A DNA stretch of 8,809 bases from Desulfobacteraceae bacterium. GTDB lineage: Bacteria; Desulfobacterota; Desulfobacteria; Desulfobacterales; SURF-7. The stretch is from contig JAUXBD010000029.1 of NCBI GenBank assembly GCA_030619585.1, positions 1 to 8,809 of the forward strand, in the 5' to 3' direction. The translations under genes and the position numbers were made by a program. Below the pieces are notes generated by a model. That model made no database searches, was not told the origin of the DNA, and saw only the letters and a program-made list of their open reading frames with translations. Numbering within the stretch: the first letter of the stretch is position 1; the number at the start of each line of letters is the position of its first letter. Shown here one piece after another: positions 1 through 7,504 of this stretch.

Positions 1-1786
1 CCGCTTGGCCTCCGACTTCAATCTTGTGTATGAAAGTGTACATGGACCGCGCGATATCAATGTTGTAGTCTTCAATAAAAATGATTTTGTTACGAACGCT
101 GGGTCTTCTTGCAAACTGGATAAGATTTTTAATCAGATTCTTCCCTGCGTCGTTTTGTGGGTGGGCTTTTCCGGCAAAAATCAGTTGTACAGGATATTTC
201 TTGGAGTTAAGGATCGCTTCAAGTCTATCCGGGTCTTTAAGTAAAAGATTAGCCCGCTTATATTCCGCAAACCTTCGCGCAAAGGCTATGGTCAGCACAT
301 TCTGATCAAGCACATTGCCCACTTCACTCATCATTGACTTTGGTGCATTGCGTTTTTCATATTGTTTAATCATAAAGTTTCGACAGTTTCGAACCAAACG
401 GGCACGAGCCAACTCATGGGCACGCCAAAGTTCTACATTATAAATATTTCGTATACCTTTGGTTACTTCAGTGTCCCGGGTTGGCTTGTACCAGTCAGGG
501 CCGAGATAGCGATCAAACAAAAGGGAATTCTCAATGGAAATCCAGGATGGAATATGCACACCGTTTGTAACATGGCTTATGGGAACCTCATCAACAGGTC
601 TGCCCGGCCATAAATGTGCCCACATCTTTCTGGCCACCTTTCCATGTAGTTCACTGACACCATTGCAGTATTGTGCCATGCGGAGGCCAAGAACGGTCAT
701 TGAAAACGGTCCATTGGGACCCGATCCATTGGGTTGCCCCCAAGACAAAATTTCTTCAACAGATGTTTCCAGTCGTTCCTGAAAAGGTTCAAGGTAGGGT
801 CTTACAAGTTCCACAGGAAACTCATCGTGCCCAGCAGCCACCGGGGTATGTGTGGTAAAAACAGTGCTACGGGTAATGATGGCGATAGCTGCTTTCAAAT
901 CCACATTATGCGTAAGCATTGTCTGGGCTATCCTCTCTAACACGGAAAAAGAACAGTGACCTTCATTCATATGGCATACAGCAGGGTTTATTCCCATAGA
1001 CTTGAGGGCGCGAATACCACCAATACCCAAAAGCACTTCTTGAGCCAGGCGTATTTTTAACCCGCCTGAATATAGATTTGAACTTATATCCCGTATATTT
1101 TGGGGATTTCCCATTATATTAGTATCAAGCAAATACAACGGAATACGGCCCACCATTATTTTCCATACCATGGCATGGATCTCGCCATCCGGCCCTGGAA
1201 CAGATATCTGCACCTCATTTCCGGAAGGGTCCTTTGCCCTAACAACGGGAATATGATAGAGATTGGTTTGAATATACTCCTCCTGCTGCCAGCCTTCCTG
1301 GTTCAAGTACTGGTGAAAGTAGCCGTTTTGGTAAAGGATGCCGACCCCAGCAAGGGGAACCGCCAGATCAGATGCCCCCTTCAGATGGTCGCCTGCGAGG
1401 ATTCCAAGTCCACCGGCAAACAGGGGAAGACTCTCATGTATCCCAAATTCCATGGAAAAGTAGGCAATGGCATTCTCTTTTTCAAATACAGAAACGGATC
1501 GGTCCACAGGAGCTTTGACTTCTTTTTCAAAAAGTTCTTTTACCCGCTGTTGGTGCGCAAGGAAGCTGTCATCATGTGCCAGTTGTTCAAGCCGCTCCTG
1601 GGAAATTAAAGTTGAAAATGCAATGGGATTTCTCCCGGATTCCTGCCACAGTTTGGCGTCCACACGACGAAAAAGCTCCACAGCGTCCAAACGCCAGCTC
1701 CACCAGAAATTCCTAGCCAGTTCCTCCAGAAATGAAAGCTGTTTTGGAATATTAGGAAACACTTGAAAAGATTGTAAATAGCTCAT
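1..1786 (-). CDS. glgP: Glycogen/alpha-glucan phosphorylase (GT35, short type), N-terminal 595 codons, truncated by the window edge
   Basis: Phosphorylases of this family release glucose-1-phosphate from the non-reducing ends of glycogen in the cytoplasm, using PLP. Residues about 12-95 match the N-terminal domain of short bacterial/archaeal alpha-glucan phosphorylases (DUF3417 type; LARNFWWSWRLDA at 23-35). The catalytic part follows: YFSMEFGIHESLPLFAGGLG at 109-128, THTPVAAGHDEFP at 312-324, TNGVHIPSW at 407-415, FARRFAEYKRA at 502-512 and FAGKAHPQND at 537-546. The ATG at 1786-1784 follows GGGTGGA about 8 nt upstream and lies 22 bp after the CBM48 gene, suggesting co-transcription. Family members run to roughly 700-860 residues, so the C-terminal part with the PLP lysine lies outside the window. 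After Arg580 (base 47) the frame no longer matches the expected family sequence; see findings. Function is confident; integrity at the edge is not. Confidence 0.93.
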   Translation of the reverse strand, partial: MSYLQSFQVFPNIPKQLSFLEELARNFWWSWRLDAVELFRRVDAKLWQESGRNPIAFSTLISQERLEQLAHDDSFLAHQQRVKELFEKEVKAPVDRSVSVFEKENAIAYFSMEFGIHESLPLFAGGLGILAGDHLKGASDLAVPLAGVGILYQNGYFHQYLNQEGWQQEEYIQTNLYHIPVVRAKDPSGNEVQISVPGPDGEIHAMVWKIMVGRIPLYLLDTNIMGNPQNIRDISSNLYSGGLKIRLAQEVLLGIGGIRALKSMGINPAVCHMNEGHCSFSVLERIAQTMLTHNVDLKAAIAIITRSTVFTTHTPVAAGHDEFPVELVRPYLEPFQERLETSVEEILSWGQPNGSGPNGPFSMTVLGLRMAQYCNGVSELHGKVARKMWAHLWPGRPVDEVPISHVTNGVHIPSWISIENSLLFDRYLGPDWYKPTRDTEVTKGIRNIYNVELWRAHELARARLVRNCRNFMIKQYEKRNAPKSMMSEVGNVLDQNVLTIAFARRFAEYKRANLLLKDPDRLEAILNSKKYPVQLIFAGKAHPQNDAGKNLIKNLIQFARRPSVRNKIIFIEDYNIDIARSMYTFIHKIEVGGQA

Positions 1787-1808
1787 TTAATATATCCACC
1801 CTTAAAAA

Positions 1809-2117
1809 TTACACAACAACAACTGAATTTTCACATTCACCATATGGACTTGGCACATACTTATCAGCATTCCCGTCATTTTCCCATCTCATATCATCAA
1901 TAAGATAACGAAACTGGTATTCTTTATCCACATCCAGGTCAAGGGTTACTTTAAACTCCCCGTTTTTCAGCCCCTTCATTGGGGTTGCTTTAATACTCCA
2001 ATCATTAAACTCCCCGACAATTTTAACTGCCTTGGCAGACAAAGCAACTTCTTTTTGCAAACGGAAAGTAACCTTACAAATGGGTTTGTTTTTAACGTAT
2101 TGCTTTTTAATACACAT
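1809..2117 (-). CDS. Free-standing CBM48/AMPK-beta-type glycogen-binding protein, 102 aa
   Basis: This small protein is almost entirely one CBM48-like (isoamylase N-terminal / AMPK1-CBM) beta-sandwich. It has the family signature VKIVGEFNDW at residues 31-40, the YQFRYLIDDMRW strand at 67-78, and ECENSVVVV at 94-102. Trp40, Trp78 and Asn97 occupy positions corresponding to the glycogen-contacting Trp/Trp/Asn of the AMPK beta subunit, so sugar binding is plausible. No catalytic domain, signal peptide or membrane segment is seen, so it should be cytosolic. The ATG is preceded by a very strong ribosome site (AGGAGG, 5-nt spacer). It sits between the debranching-enzyme and phosphorylase genes, 54 bp and 22 bp away. 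It resembles the C-terminal module of the ParA fusion in the same cluster (both have VKIVG-D/E-FNDW and a V/I-DDM segment). Likely role, by inference: a granule-surface protein or a docking adaptor for the enzymes. Confidence 0.88.
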   Translation of the reverse strand: MCIKKQYVKNKPICKVTFRLQKEVALSAKAVKIVGEFNDWSIKATPMKGLKNGEFKVTLDLDVDKEYQFRYLIDDMRWENDGNADKYVPSPYGECENSVVVV

Positions 2118-2171
2118 GATCTCCTCCTTTTAAATGGTTTTAATGTTAAGCACAATGGTTTTTTTGAGATA

Positions 2172-5100
2172 TTATTTTAACAGCTCCCATACCCTTAAAA
2201 GTTCGCTTACCCCCCAGGCCTGTGCATCACAACCACGTGGAGCATGGGGGTAATCCCCATCTACAATCTCCGGCACATGACCGGCACATCCCTGGTTTAT
2301 AAATTGAGTGCTGCTTCCAAGTAATGCCAGGGCAGCAGCCTTTCCTTTTTCTCCATAGGCCATGAACCACGCTTCACAATAGGCAGGAAAAGGCCAGGTC
2401 CAGGCTGTGCCATTGTGATATGCCGGTTTGCGCCTCGTATCTTCATCGCCTATATATCTCCCCTGATAGGGATGATAAGGATCATTGATCACATTATCCT
2501 TATAAACCACTTCAATAGGATAACGAACCGGACGATCTGAAAGGCTTCGTATGGCTCCGGGTACAAGAAGCTCTTCACAGGCTGCAACTATCTTTCGGCA
2601 GACATCATTGTTTGTAACTGCTCCCAAAGTGATTGCAAAAAGCTGATTCGGCCGCAGTGCATCGTCGATCTCAGCTTCTTTGGCGGAAATCCCTTCATCC
2701 GCATGAAGACAGTCAGCCAGGAATCCTTCCTCTTCAAGCCAGAAAAGTTCAAGGATCGATTTTTTCACCTGTTGTGCTATCTTTTCCCAGTTGCTGCTTT
2801 CTGACGAATCTACGCAAGATAAAAAGGATAGAGCTGCATACCAGAGTGCCTGAATTTCTATGGGATACCCCTGACGCGGTGTGCATGCAGGATGGTTTGT
2901 ATCCATCCAGGTAAAATGGGCGGGGCTGTACAAAAGGCCGGATTCGGCATCAAACTTTATACCATTTGGCATACCCTCTAACAGAGATCGTCCCATGGAG
3001 GTAAGGATCTTCCGTATTGTTTGGCTGCCGCACACTTCATCAAGAAAAGCATCATCGCCTTTGGCACAGACGAAATCTTTACATGCCACAAAAAACCACA
3101 AAGGCGCATCTGAAGTATCACGGTTCCTGGCATCATTACCATGTATCATATTGGGAAGTGTGCCATCTTTTTCAAACCTGCCGAACTGTTTTAATATTTC
3201 ACGGGCATCTTCAAACCTTCCTGCTGTAATCAACCCTCTGCAAAAAATCAAAGCATCCCTGCCCCAATCAAGGAACCACGGATATCCGGCAATAACCGTT
3301 TTCAAAACACCCCGTTTAACAACATATGAATCCATGGCCTGTTTTAATGCATCACTCAGTTCCCAGCCCTTGACGTCTTTATGTTTCAAAAGCCCTTTAT
3401 CATTAACAGTCTTATTATACAAAAAAGGTTGCTGTGTTTTTGTATCCCCTGAATCTTCGGAAACACGGGCCAAAAGTTCCACAGTTTGACCTCCCTCCAT
3501 GTATGTGGCAAAATAACCGGGACTAAACAGATCTGAATCAGGGTCCAGCCCCCGCTGGGCATCTTCAAACCTGTGAACGGCATAATGCCACTCCGGTTCC
3601 CATACAAATTCGCCCTGTGATATCCTGACATAAAGCTCTCGCCTTACATCCTGAGCAAATGTAAAACTGTCTTTAAAGGATGTGACAGCACTTTCCCATG
3701 TATGTTCCGGGCCCTTGAATGCTTTGGTGCTTTCATGAAAATTACGGTCTTCAATATCAGGCCTTAAGATAAGCCGGATCTTCTTTGCATCGTTTAATCT
3801 ATCGCTATTCTCGCAGTCCGATTGACGGGAAAATGTTATACGAACGGCATTTTCATTATCAACCATCTCAATACTTATCTGAATAACAACATCTTCTCCC
3901 TGGCCTGTAGGGATATGATACTGCCAGAAACCACGGGAGTTGTAGTCAAAGCTAAATGATTCAAAGCAATCAGAAGAAATCTCCTGGGAGTATCCCTGGT
4001 ACACGACCCAGGCACGGCAACGGGCAAACATAATCCAACGATCTTCGGGAAAATCAGGATTAAGGTTTGCGGCAAGCAAGGCATCGTATTTGCTATTAAG
4101 CGTCCCCCATGAAGCATGGGCGCGAAGCATTCCGCCTCTTTGGTTTGTACCAAGCATGCACAATGATGAGGATAAAATTTCAGACCGCATGAAAACCCTT
4201 TTTACCATTGCAGCCTTTGCTTGAGAAAGAAACAGGAGTGGCGTTTCAACATGTTCGCAGCATTGCCTTCCATAAACAGTTAACTTCAGCATATAAGAAC
4301 AATGGTTTCCCGGAACCGGCAAAGGAGAAAAGAGCACAAAAAATGATCCGTCTATACAGGCCATACTCTTTTCATGGGCCATCACGCAAGTTTTGTCTGA
4401 AGCAGTATCTATAATTTGTGCGCAAAACAAACTGTCGGCACAAACCATTATAAAATGTTCAGGAGGTATCACCACCTCCCGCTTTTTGTCCCGGGGCCAT
4501 TGCCAGGTTACAACACGGGTTTCCTCACTATAGGGATTAATGCCGCGACAGAACTCCTTTGGGCTTCTGGATAGACTCTCTGCAGCATGTTTAAGATCAA
4601 ATTTTTCAATATCTCTTATACCATGATAAAATCTGAACACATCAAGGACTTTTGCGCGGTACTGCTGGTTTTCACTTCGCCCGGGAATTGAAAAAGCCTG
4701 GGAGCTTTTATCTGAAACAAGGTTTATGTCCTCCATATCTGGCGAGAGGCAGAGAACCTGGCCAGGCCCGAGCAGATAGGTGTGCTTTCCATCTTTTCTG
4801 GTAACGGTTATTGTTTTATCAGTCATTAGATCAACAAAATCCGTGCTTTCGCAATCTGCCTGCAGCGGGTCCCATGATCCGATGGACTGATTTATATCAT
4901 CAAGATTTGCCACAACCAAAAGCCTTTTCCCTGATGGTATATGGCGTCGCAGCAACACGATAGAGTTTCCCGTCCCCTTTTGTATGAGTTTCAATCGTGT
5001 CCGGTCAAAAAAAGCCGGATGGTTTTTAAGCAGGTTGCACAGTCTTTGTATATGGTCTACCTGATTGATCTTAGATCCCCAGTTAAGGGAAGGTGAGTCG

Positions 5101-6491
5101 TGAACATTGATCTTTTCATCTGCAAACCACTCCACTCCATTGGCAAATCCAAATCCCCCTTCATGGGAACAAAGGGCGCAAAGGGCTGTTCGCATACGGG
5201 AATATACTTTTGACCGGGCAGCAAGACGCTCGTTATCGTGAGTTTCCGCAAAATGGACCGTTATCCCTTCACCATTTGAAATATCTATGGCTTCCGGCAG
5301 GTAGTTTTCAATCTGATTGCGGTCGTAATTTTGAAAGAGTTCCGAATATGCCCAGTTAAAATTTGCCTTGTTTAAAATATCCCTGGTAACAGACACACTT
5401 CCCCCAAGCCCTTCAAGAAAAAATATTGTGTCGGGGAATTGTTCTCTTACAGCAGTCACAATATATTTCCACGCTTCAATTGGAATCATGTACCCTGCAT
5501 CACACCTGAAACCGTCTACCCCCCTCCGGCACCATGTAAGATAGACATCGACCATATATTTCCAGAGATCTTTATGTGTGTAATCAAGACGTGTAAGATC
5601 ACCCCATATAATCCCCCACGCTCCGGGCATTTCAATACGGCCGTCTTTATCCCTGACAAGCCATTGAGGATGAGTGCCATGCAGGTTTGCGGCCCACCCT
5701 GTATGATTTATGGCTATATCTATAATGATCCTGGCATTTCGTGCATGAACAGCATCCACAAGTTCTATAAACTGCTCTAAAGGTGTTGCTGCAGGATCAA
5801 AAACAGCCAGGGCCGGGTCAACAGCAATGAAACTTAAAGCCGCATACGGACTTCCAAACCTCCCCATGCGGGCGTATGTGGTTGGAGTGGGATGAACAGG
5901 CAGAAGTTGAATAATTCTGCACCCCAGCTTGCCTATGATAAAGTCAAGTTCAGCGATAAGGCCCCTGAATGTGCCCGAAGGAGGGATTACCTCATATCCT
6001 TTTTGGTCAAGTTCCTCAATTAAGCTTTCTTCTGACGGGGTAGGCCTGTTATCGCCTTTTTTATTCGGCCCGAACTGCCGTACAAAAGCGTTATAAATGA
6101 TATTGCCGCAGCAGGTATCTGCCGGCTCAACATTAATAACCGTATTAGAACCACCGGGCCATATTGGCTGGGCCTCGCCCTTTTTTAAAAAGAAGCACTT
6201 GGCTTCGAAATGTCCCACATCACAAAGAGGCAGAGTAATCTTGAAAAGATTTGGCTCAACCTGGTTCATGGGTATATCAAACCAATCCCTTCCCAGCAAA
6301 GGAAGATTATGGTCTACCTGTTTAATAACCTGTCTTCTGGCAATAGCAGCATGCCCTATGTTTGTGCGAATCCATGCTTCTCCCTCTTTGTCATTGGATA
6401 AAAAAAGGGAAAAAGTCATGGTGTCACCACGGAACATAAGGAGGTGCGTTCCTGGCGCAGGATTCTGTGTAATGTTATCTGAATTAGTCAC
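2172..6491 (-). CDS. Bifunctional glycogen debranching enzyme: GH13 4-alpha-glucanotransferase-like domain plus amylo-alpha-1,6-glucosidase (GH133)
   Basis: The 1439-aa protein should remove glycogen branch points left by phosphorylase, moving the short maltooligosaccharide stub and then hydrolysing the alpha-1,6-linked glucose, as in eukaryotic AGL/Gdb1. Residues 1-125 form a beta-rich N-terminal region. A GH13 barrel follows with all four conserved regions: DIAINH (258-263), GFRCD with nucleophile Asp331, FLEGLG with acid/base Glu360, and ETHDNE with Asp419. Around 770-1000 is a region like the bacterial debranching-enzyme N-terminal domain (SKYDALLAANLNP, Lys801). The C-terminal glucosidase (about 1040-1439) has LDWGRDALIF (Asp1079), RDTSDAPLWFF, AYHNGTAWTW and PEIVDGDYPHAPRGCDAQAW (Glu1408), giving the expected acidic residues. 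The start is GTG at 6491: a TAG lies in frame five codons upstream, and no ATG or TTG lies between. Shine-Dalgarno pairing is weak, so translation may be coupled to the PilZ gene 22 bp upstream. The frame is intact. Confidence 0.93.
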   Translation of the reverse strand: MTNSDNITQNPAPGTHLLMFRGDTMTFSLFLSNDKEGEAWIRTNIGHAAIARRQVIKQVDHNLPLLGRDWFDIPMNQVEPNLFKITLPLCDVGHFEAKCFFLKKGEAQPIWPGGSNTVINVEPADTCCGNIIYNAFVRQFGPNKKGDNRPTPSEESLIEELDQKGYEVIPPSGTFRGLIAELDFIIGKLGCRIIQLLPVHPTPTTYARMGRFGSPYAALSFIAVDPALAVFDPAATPLEQFIELVDAVHARNARIIIDIAINHTGWAANLHGTHPQWLVRDKDGRIEMPGAWGIIWGDLTRLDYTHKDLWKYMVDVYLTWCRRGVDGFRCDAGYMIPIEAWKYIVTAVREQFPDTIFFLEGLGGSVSVTRDILNKANFNWAYSELFQNYDRNQIENYLPEAIDISNGEGITVHFAETHDNERLAARSKVYSRMRTALCALCSHEGGFGFANGVEWFADEKINVHDSPSLNWGSKINQVDHIQRLCNLLKNHPAFFDRTRLKLIQKGTGNSIVLLRRHIPSGKRLLVVANLDDINQSIGSWDPLQADCESTDFVDLMTDKTITVTRKDGKHTYLLGPGQVLCLSPDMEDINLVSDKSSQAFSIPGRSENQQYRAKVLDVFRFYHGIRDIEKFDLKHAAESLSRSPKEFCRGINPYSEETRVVTWQWPRDKKREVVIPPEHFIMVCADSLFCAQIIDTASDKTCVMAHEKSMACIDGSFFVLFSPLPVPGNHCSYMLKLTVYGRQCCEHVETPLLFLSQAKAAMVKRVFMRSEILSSSLCMLGTNQRGGMLRAHASWGTLNSKYDALLAANLNPDFPEDRWIMFARCRAWVVYQGYSQEISSDCFESFSFDYNSRGFWQYHIPTGQGEDVVIQISIEMVDNENAVRITFSRQSDCENSDRLNDAKKIRLILRPDIEDRNFHESTKAFKGPEHTWESAVTSFKDSFTFAQDVRRELYVRISQGEFVWEPEWHYAVHRFEDAQRGLDPDSDLFSPGYFATYMEGGQTVELLARVSEDSGDTKTQQPFLYNKTVNDKGLLKHKDVKGWELSDALKQAMDSYVVKRGVLKTVIAGYPWFLDWGRDALIFCRGLITAGRFEDAREILKQFGRFEKDGTLPNMIHGNDARNRDTSDAPLWFFVACKDFVCAKGDDAFLDEVCGSQTIRKILTSMGRSLLEGMPNGIKFDAESGLLYSPAHFTWMDTNHPACTPRQGYPIEIQALWYAALSFLSCVDSSESSNWEKIAQQVKKSILELFWLEEEGFLADCLHADEGISAKEAEIDDALRPNQLFAITLGAVTNNDVCRKIVAACEELLVPGAIRSLSDRPVRYPIEVVYKDNVINDPYHPYQGRYIGDEDTRRKPAYHNGTAWTWPFPAYCEAWFMAYGEKGKAAALALLGSSTQFINQGCAGHVPEIVDGDYPHAPRGCDAQAWGVSELLRVWELLK

Positions 6492-6513
6492 AGTAAGACC
6501 GAGCTACATCTTT

Positions 6514-6900
6514 TCAAGAAGTTCCGGAGAGGTTTTTAGAAGCAGGTCCCAGGTTATAGTAAGTGTTATACCCAAAAACCGATCCTGATATTGGTCTTGA
6601 ATATTGAACACCGATTCCGTAACAGGATTTATCAGGGTGTTCTATTTTCTTACACCATTTTACTTGGACACTGTAAACATCACATGTATCAGTTGAACGG
6701 TTTACCATCTTTATGCATATTTCTGATCCAGGATCGGCGGGATATTCTGACTCAAGATAGATTCCATCCAAACTGTAATTATACATCATGGCCTCCGAAT
6801 CATTACTTCCGCCATGTTTTGAGTATAAAACGGATGCTCCATAACCATATCGTTCAAAAGCTCTATTTTTATCTATTTTTTGTATGGATTTTGCTGCCAT
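6514..6900 (-). CDS. PilZ-domain protein, probable c-di-GMP receptor, 128 aa
   Basis: Single-domain PilZ protein. Both c-di-GMP-binding motifs are visible: RxxxR as R13-AFE-R17, and the NxSxxG box as N41-Y-S-L-D-G46. The usual beta-barrel follows (IYLESEYPADPGSEICIKM, then VQVKWCKKI and YGIGVQY near residues 78-99). The C-terminal tail of about 25 residues (ending SKNLSGTS) has no recognisable motif. The ATG is set by a near-perfect ribosome site (GGAGGTG, 4-nt spacer). It lies 39 bp after the GRGL-protein gene and 22 bp before the debranching-enzyme gene, so it is embedded in the operon. PilZ proteins are established c-di-GMP effectors that act through protein partners. The partner here is unknown. 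By position, candidates are the ParA fusion, the GRGL protein or the debranching enzyme. Confidence 0.88.
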   Translation of the reverse strand: MAAKSIQKIDKNRAFERYGYGASVLYSKHGGSNDSEAMMYNYSLDGIYLESEYPADPGSEICIKMVNRSTDTCDVYSVQVKWCKKIEHPDKSCYGIGVQYSRPISGSVFGYNTYYNLGPASKNLSGTS

Positions 6901-6939
6901 TTTGCACCTCCTGATATTTTAAGTTAGGGCCCGAACCAG

Positions 6940-7491
6940 TTAAAAAATAATAGACGGGGGCTCCTTAATGGAAATTGTAATCTCCTCTTCCATACATTTT
7001 TTCATTCCCGGTTCAGAGCTATTATCAATCTTTGTCAGTTCAATACTTCTTATACTGTAGTTTTTTTCAAGAAACTTATTAAGAGACCTTAAAATGTTTT
7101 TTTGGGCATTTGGCGTATTAGGATATGTTATTTTTTTCTGCATGGTTATCTTTTCTTCAACCTCTCTCATATTTTTCGTTAGATCGGAGCCTTCACTCTC
7201 AATATTGCTATCAGGGCATTCAGAGATATTGGGTTCAAAATAATCGCAGTAGTTGGCATTGTCTATGGGTATGGTGTCCATATGAGACACACCATACGCA
7301 TCATTCTCAAAAGTGAAAATTTCGCATTTCAATTCATCCGAAGACTCATTAACCACCCTGATACAGGCCGAACAGTTTTCTTCTCTCAGCTTTACCTGGG
7401 AAAACCCGTCAGAAACTTTTTTATCCCTGCTTGTTGATAAAAATATATCTGAAATCTCCTCCAGTCCTCTACCAAGGCTTTTTTTCTCCAT
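6940..7491 (-). CDS. Small protein with ParB-like N-terminal GRGL peptide, putative activator/adaptor for the adjacent ParA, 183 aa
   Basis: No family is recognised for the body of the protein. The first residues, MEKKSLGRGLEEISDIFLST, closely resemble the extreme N-terminus of ParB/Spo0J proteins (K/R-x-LGRGL), a peptide whose basic residue stimulates ParA ATPase. Nothing resembling the ParB CTPase core, helix-turn-helix or dimer domain follows, so this is not a DNA-binding ParB. The middle is acidic and polar (about 85-115). The end (about 118-176) has a compact pattern: ITYPNTPNAQ, a predicted helix NILRSLNKFLEKNYS, then strands IRSIELTKI and EEEITISIKE. There are six cysteines, including a C40-x-x-C43 pair. 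The ATG lies 13 bp after the ParA stop, and its ribosome site AGGGGG begins at the ParA TAG, indicating tight coupling. The alternative ATG at 7498 is out of frame. Inference: it links ParA to a cargo or senses a condition; the cargo-binding part is unproven. Confidence 0.75.
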   Translation of the reverse strand: MEKKSLGRGLEEISDIFLSTSRDKKVSDGFSQVKLREENCSACIRVVNESSDELKCEIFTFENDAYGVSHMDTIPIDNANYCDYFEPNISECPDSNIESEGSDLTKNMREVEEKITMQKKITYPNTPNAQKNILRSLNKFLEKNYSIRSIELTKIDNSSEPGMKKCMEEEITISIKEPPSIIF

Positions 7492-7504
7492 ATGGCATTT
7501 CCCC

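Noticed and set aside
1100..1609. Plus-strand open frame of 169 codons
   Set aside because: It lies entirely antisense to the phosphorylase, whose conserved motifs are on the minus strand; its protein shows no family pattern.
2118..2171. Two copies of AATGGTTTT (2133-2141 and 2154-2162) in the gap before the CBM48 gene, considered as an operator or terminator
   Set aside because: Short, AT-rich direct repeat with no stem-loop capacity; likely chance in low-complexity spacer sequence.
2881..3489. Plus-strand open frame of 202 codons
   Set aside because: Antisense to the glucosidase half of the debranching enzyme, with low-complexity Ser/Leu-rich content typical of a shadow frame.
6471..6491. 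An ATG start for the debranching enzyme instead of GTG at 6491
   Set aside because: The first in-frame ATG is codon 19 (6437-6435) without a convincing ribosome site, and an ATG upstream at about 6508 is followed directly by a TAG stop.
6097..6588. Plus-strand open frame of 163 codons
   Set aside because: It overlaps the start of the debranching enzyme and the end of the PilZ gene antisense; no ribosome site or domain is seen.
6919..6940. GGGCCC palindrome in the spacer between the GRGL and PilZ genes as a terminator
   Set aside because: Stem too short, no loop and no following U-tract; the gap is only 39 bp and holds a strong ribosome site for the next gene.
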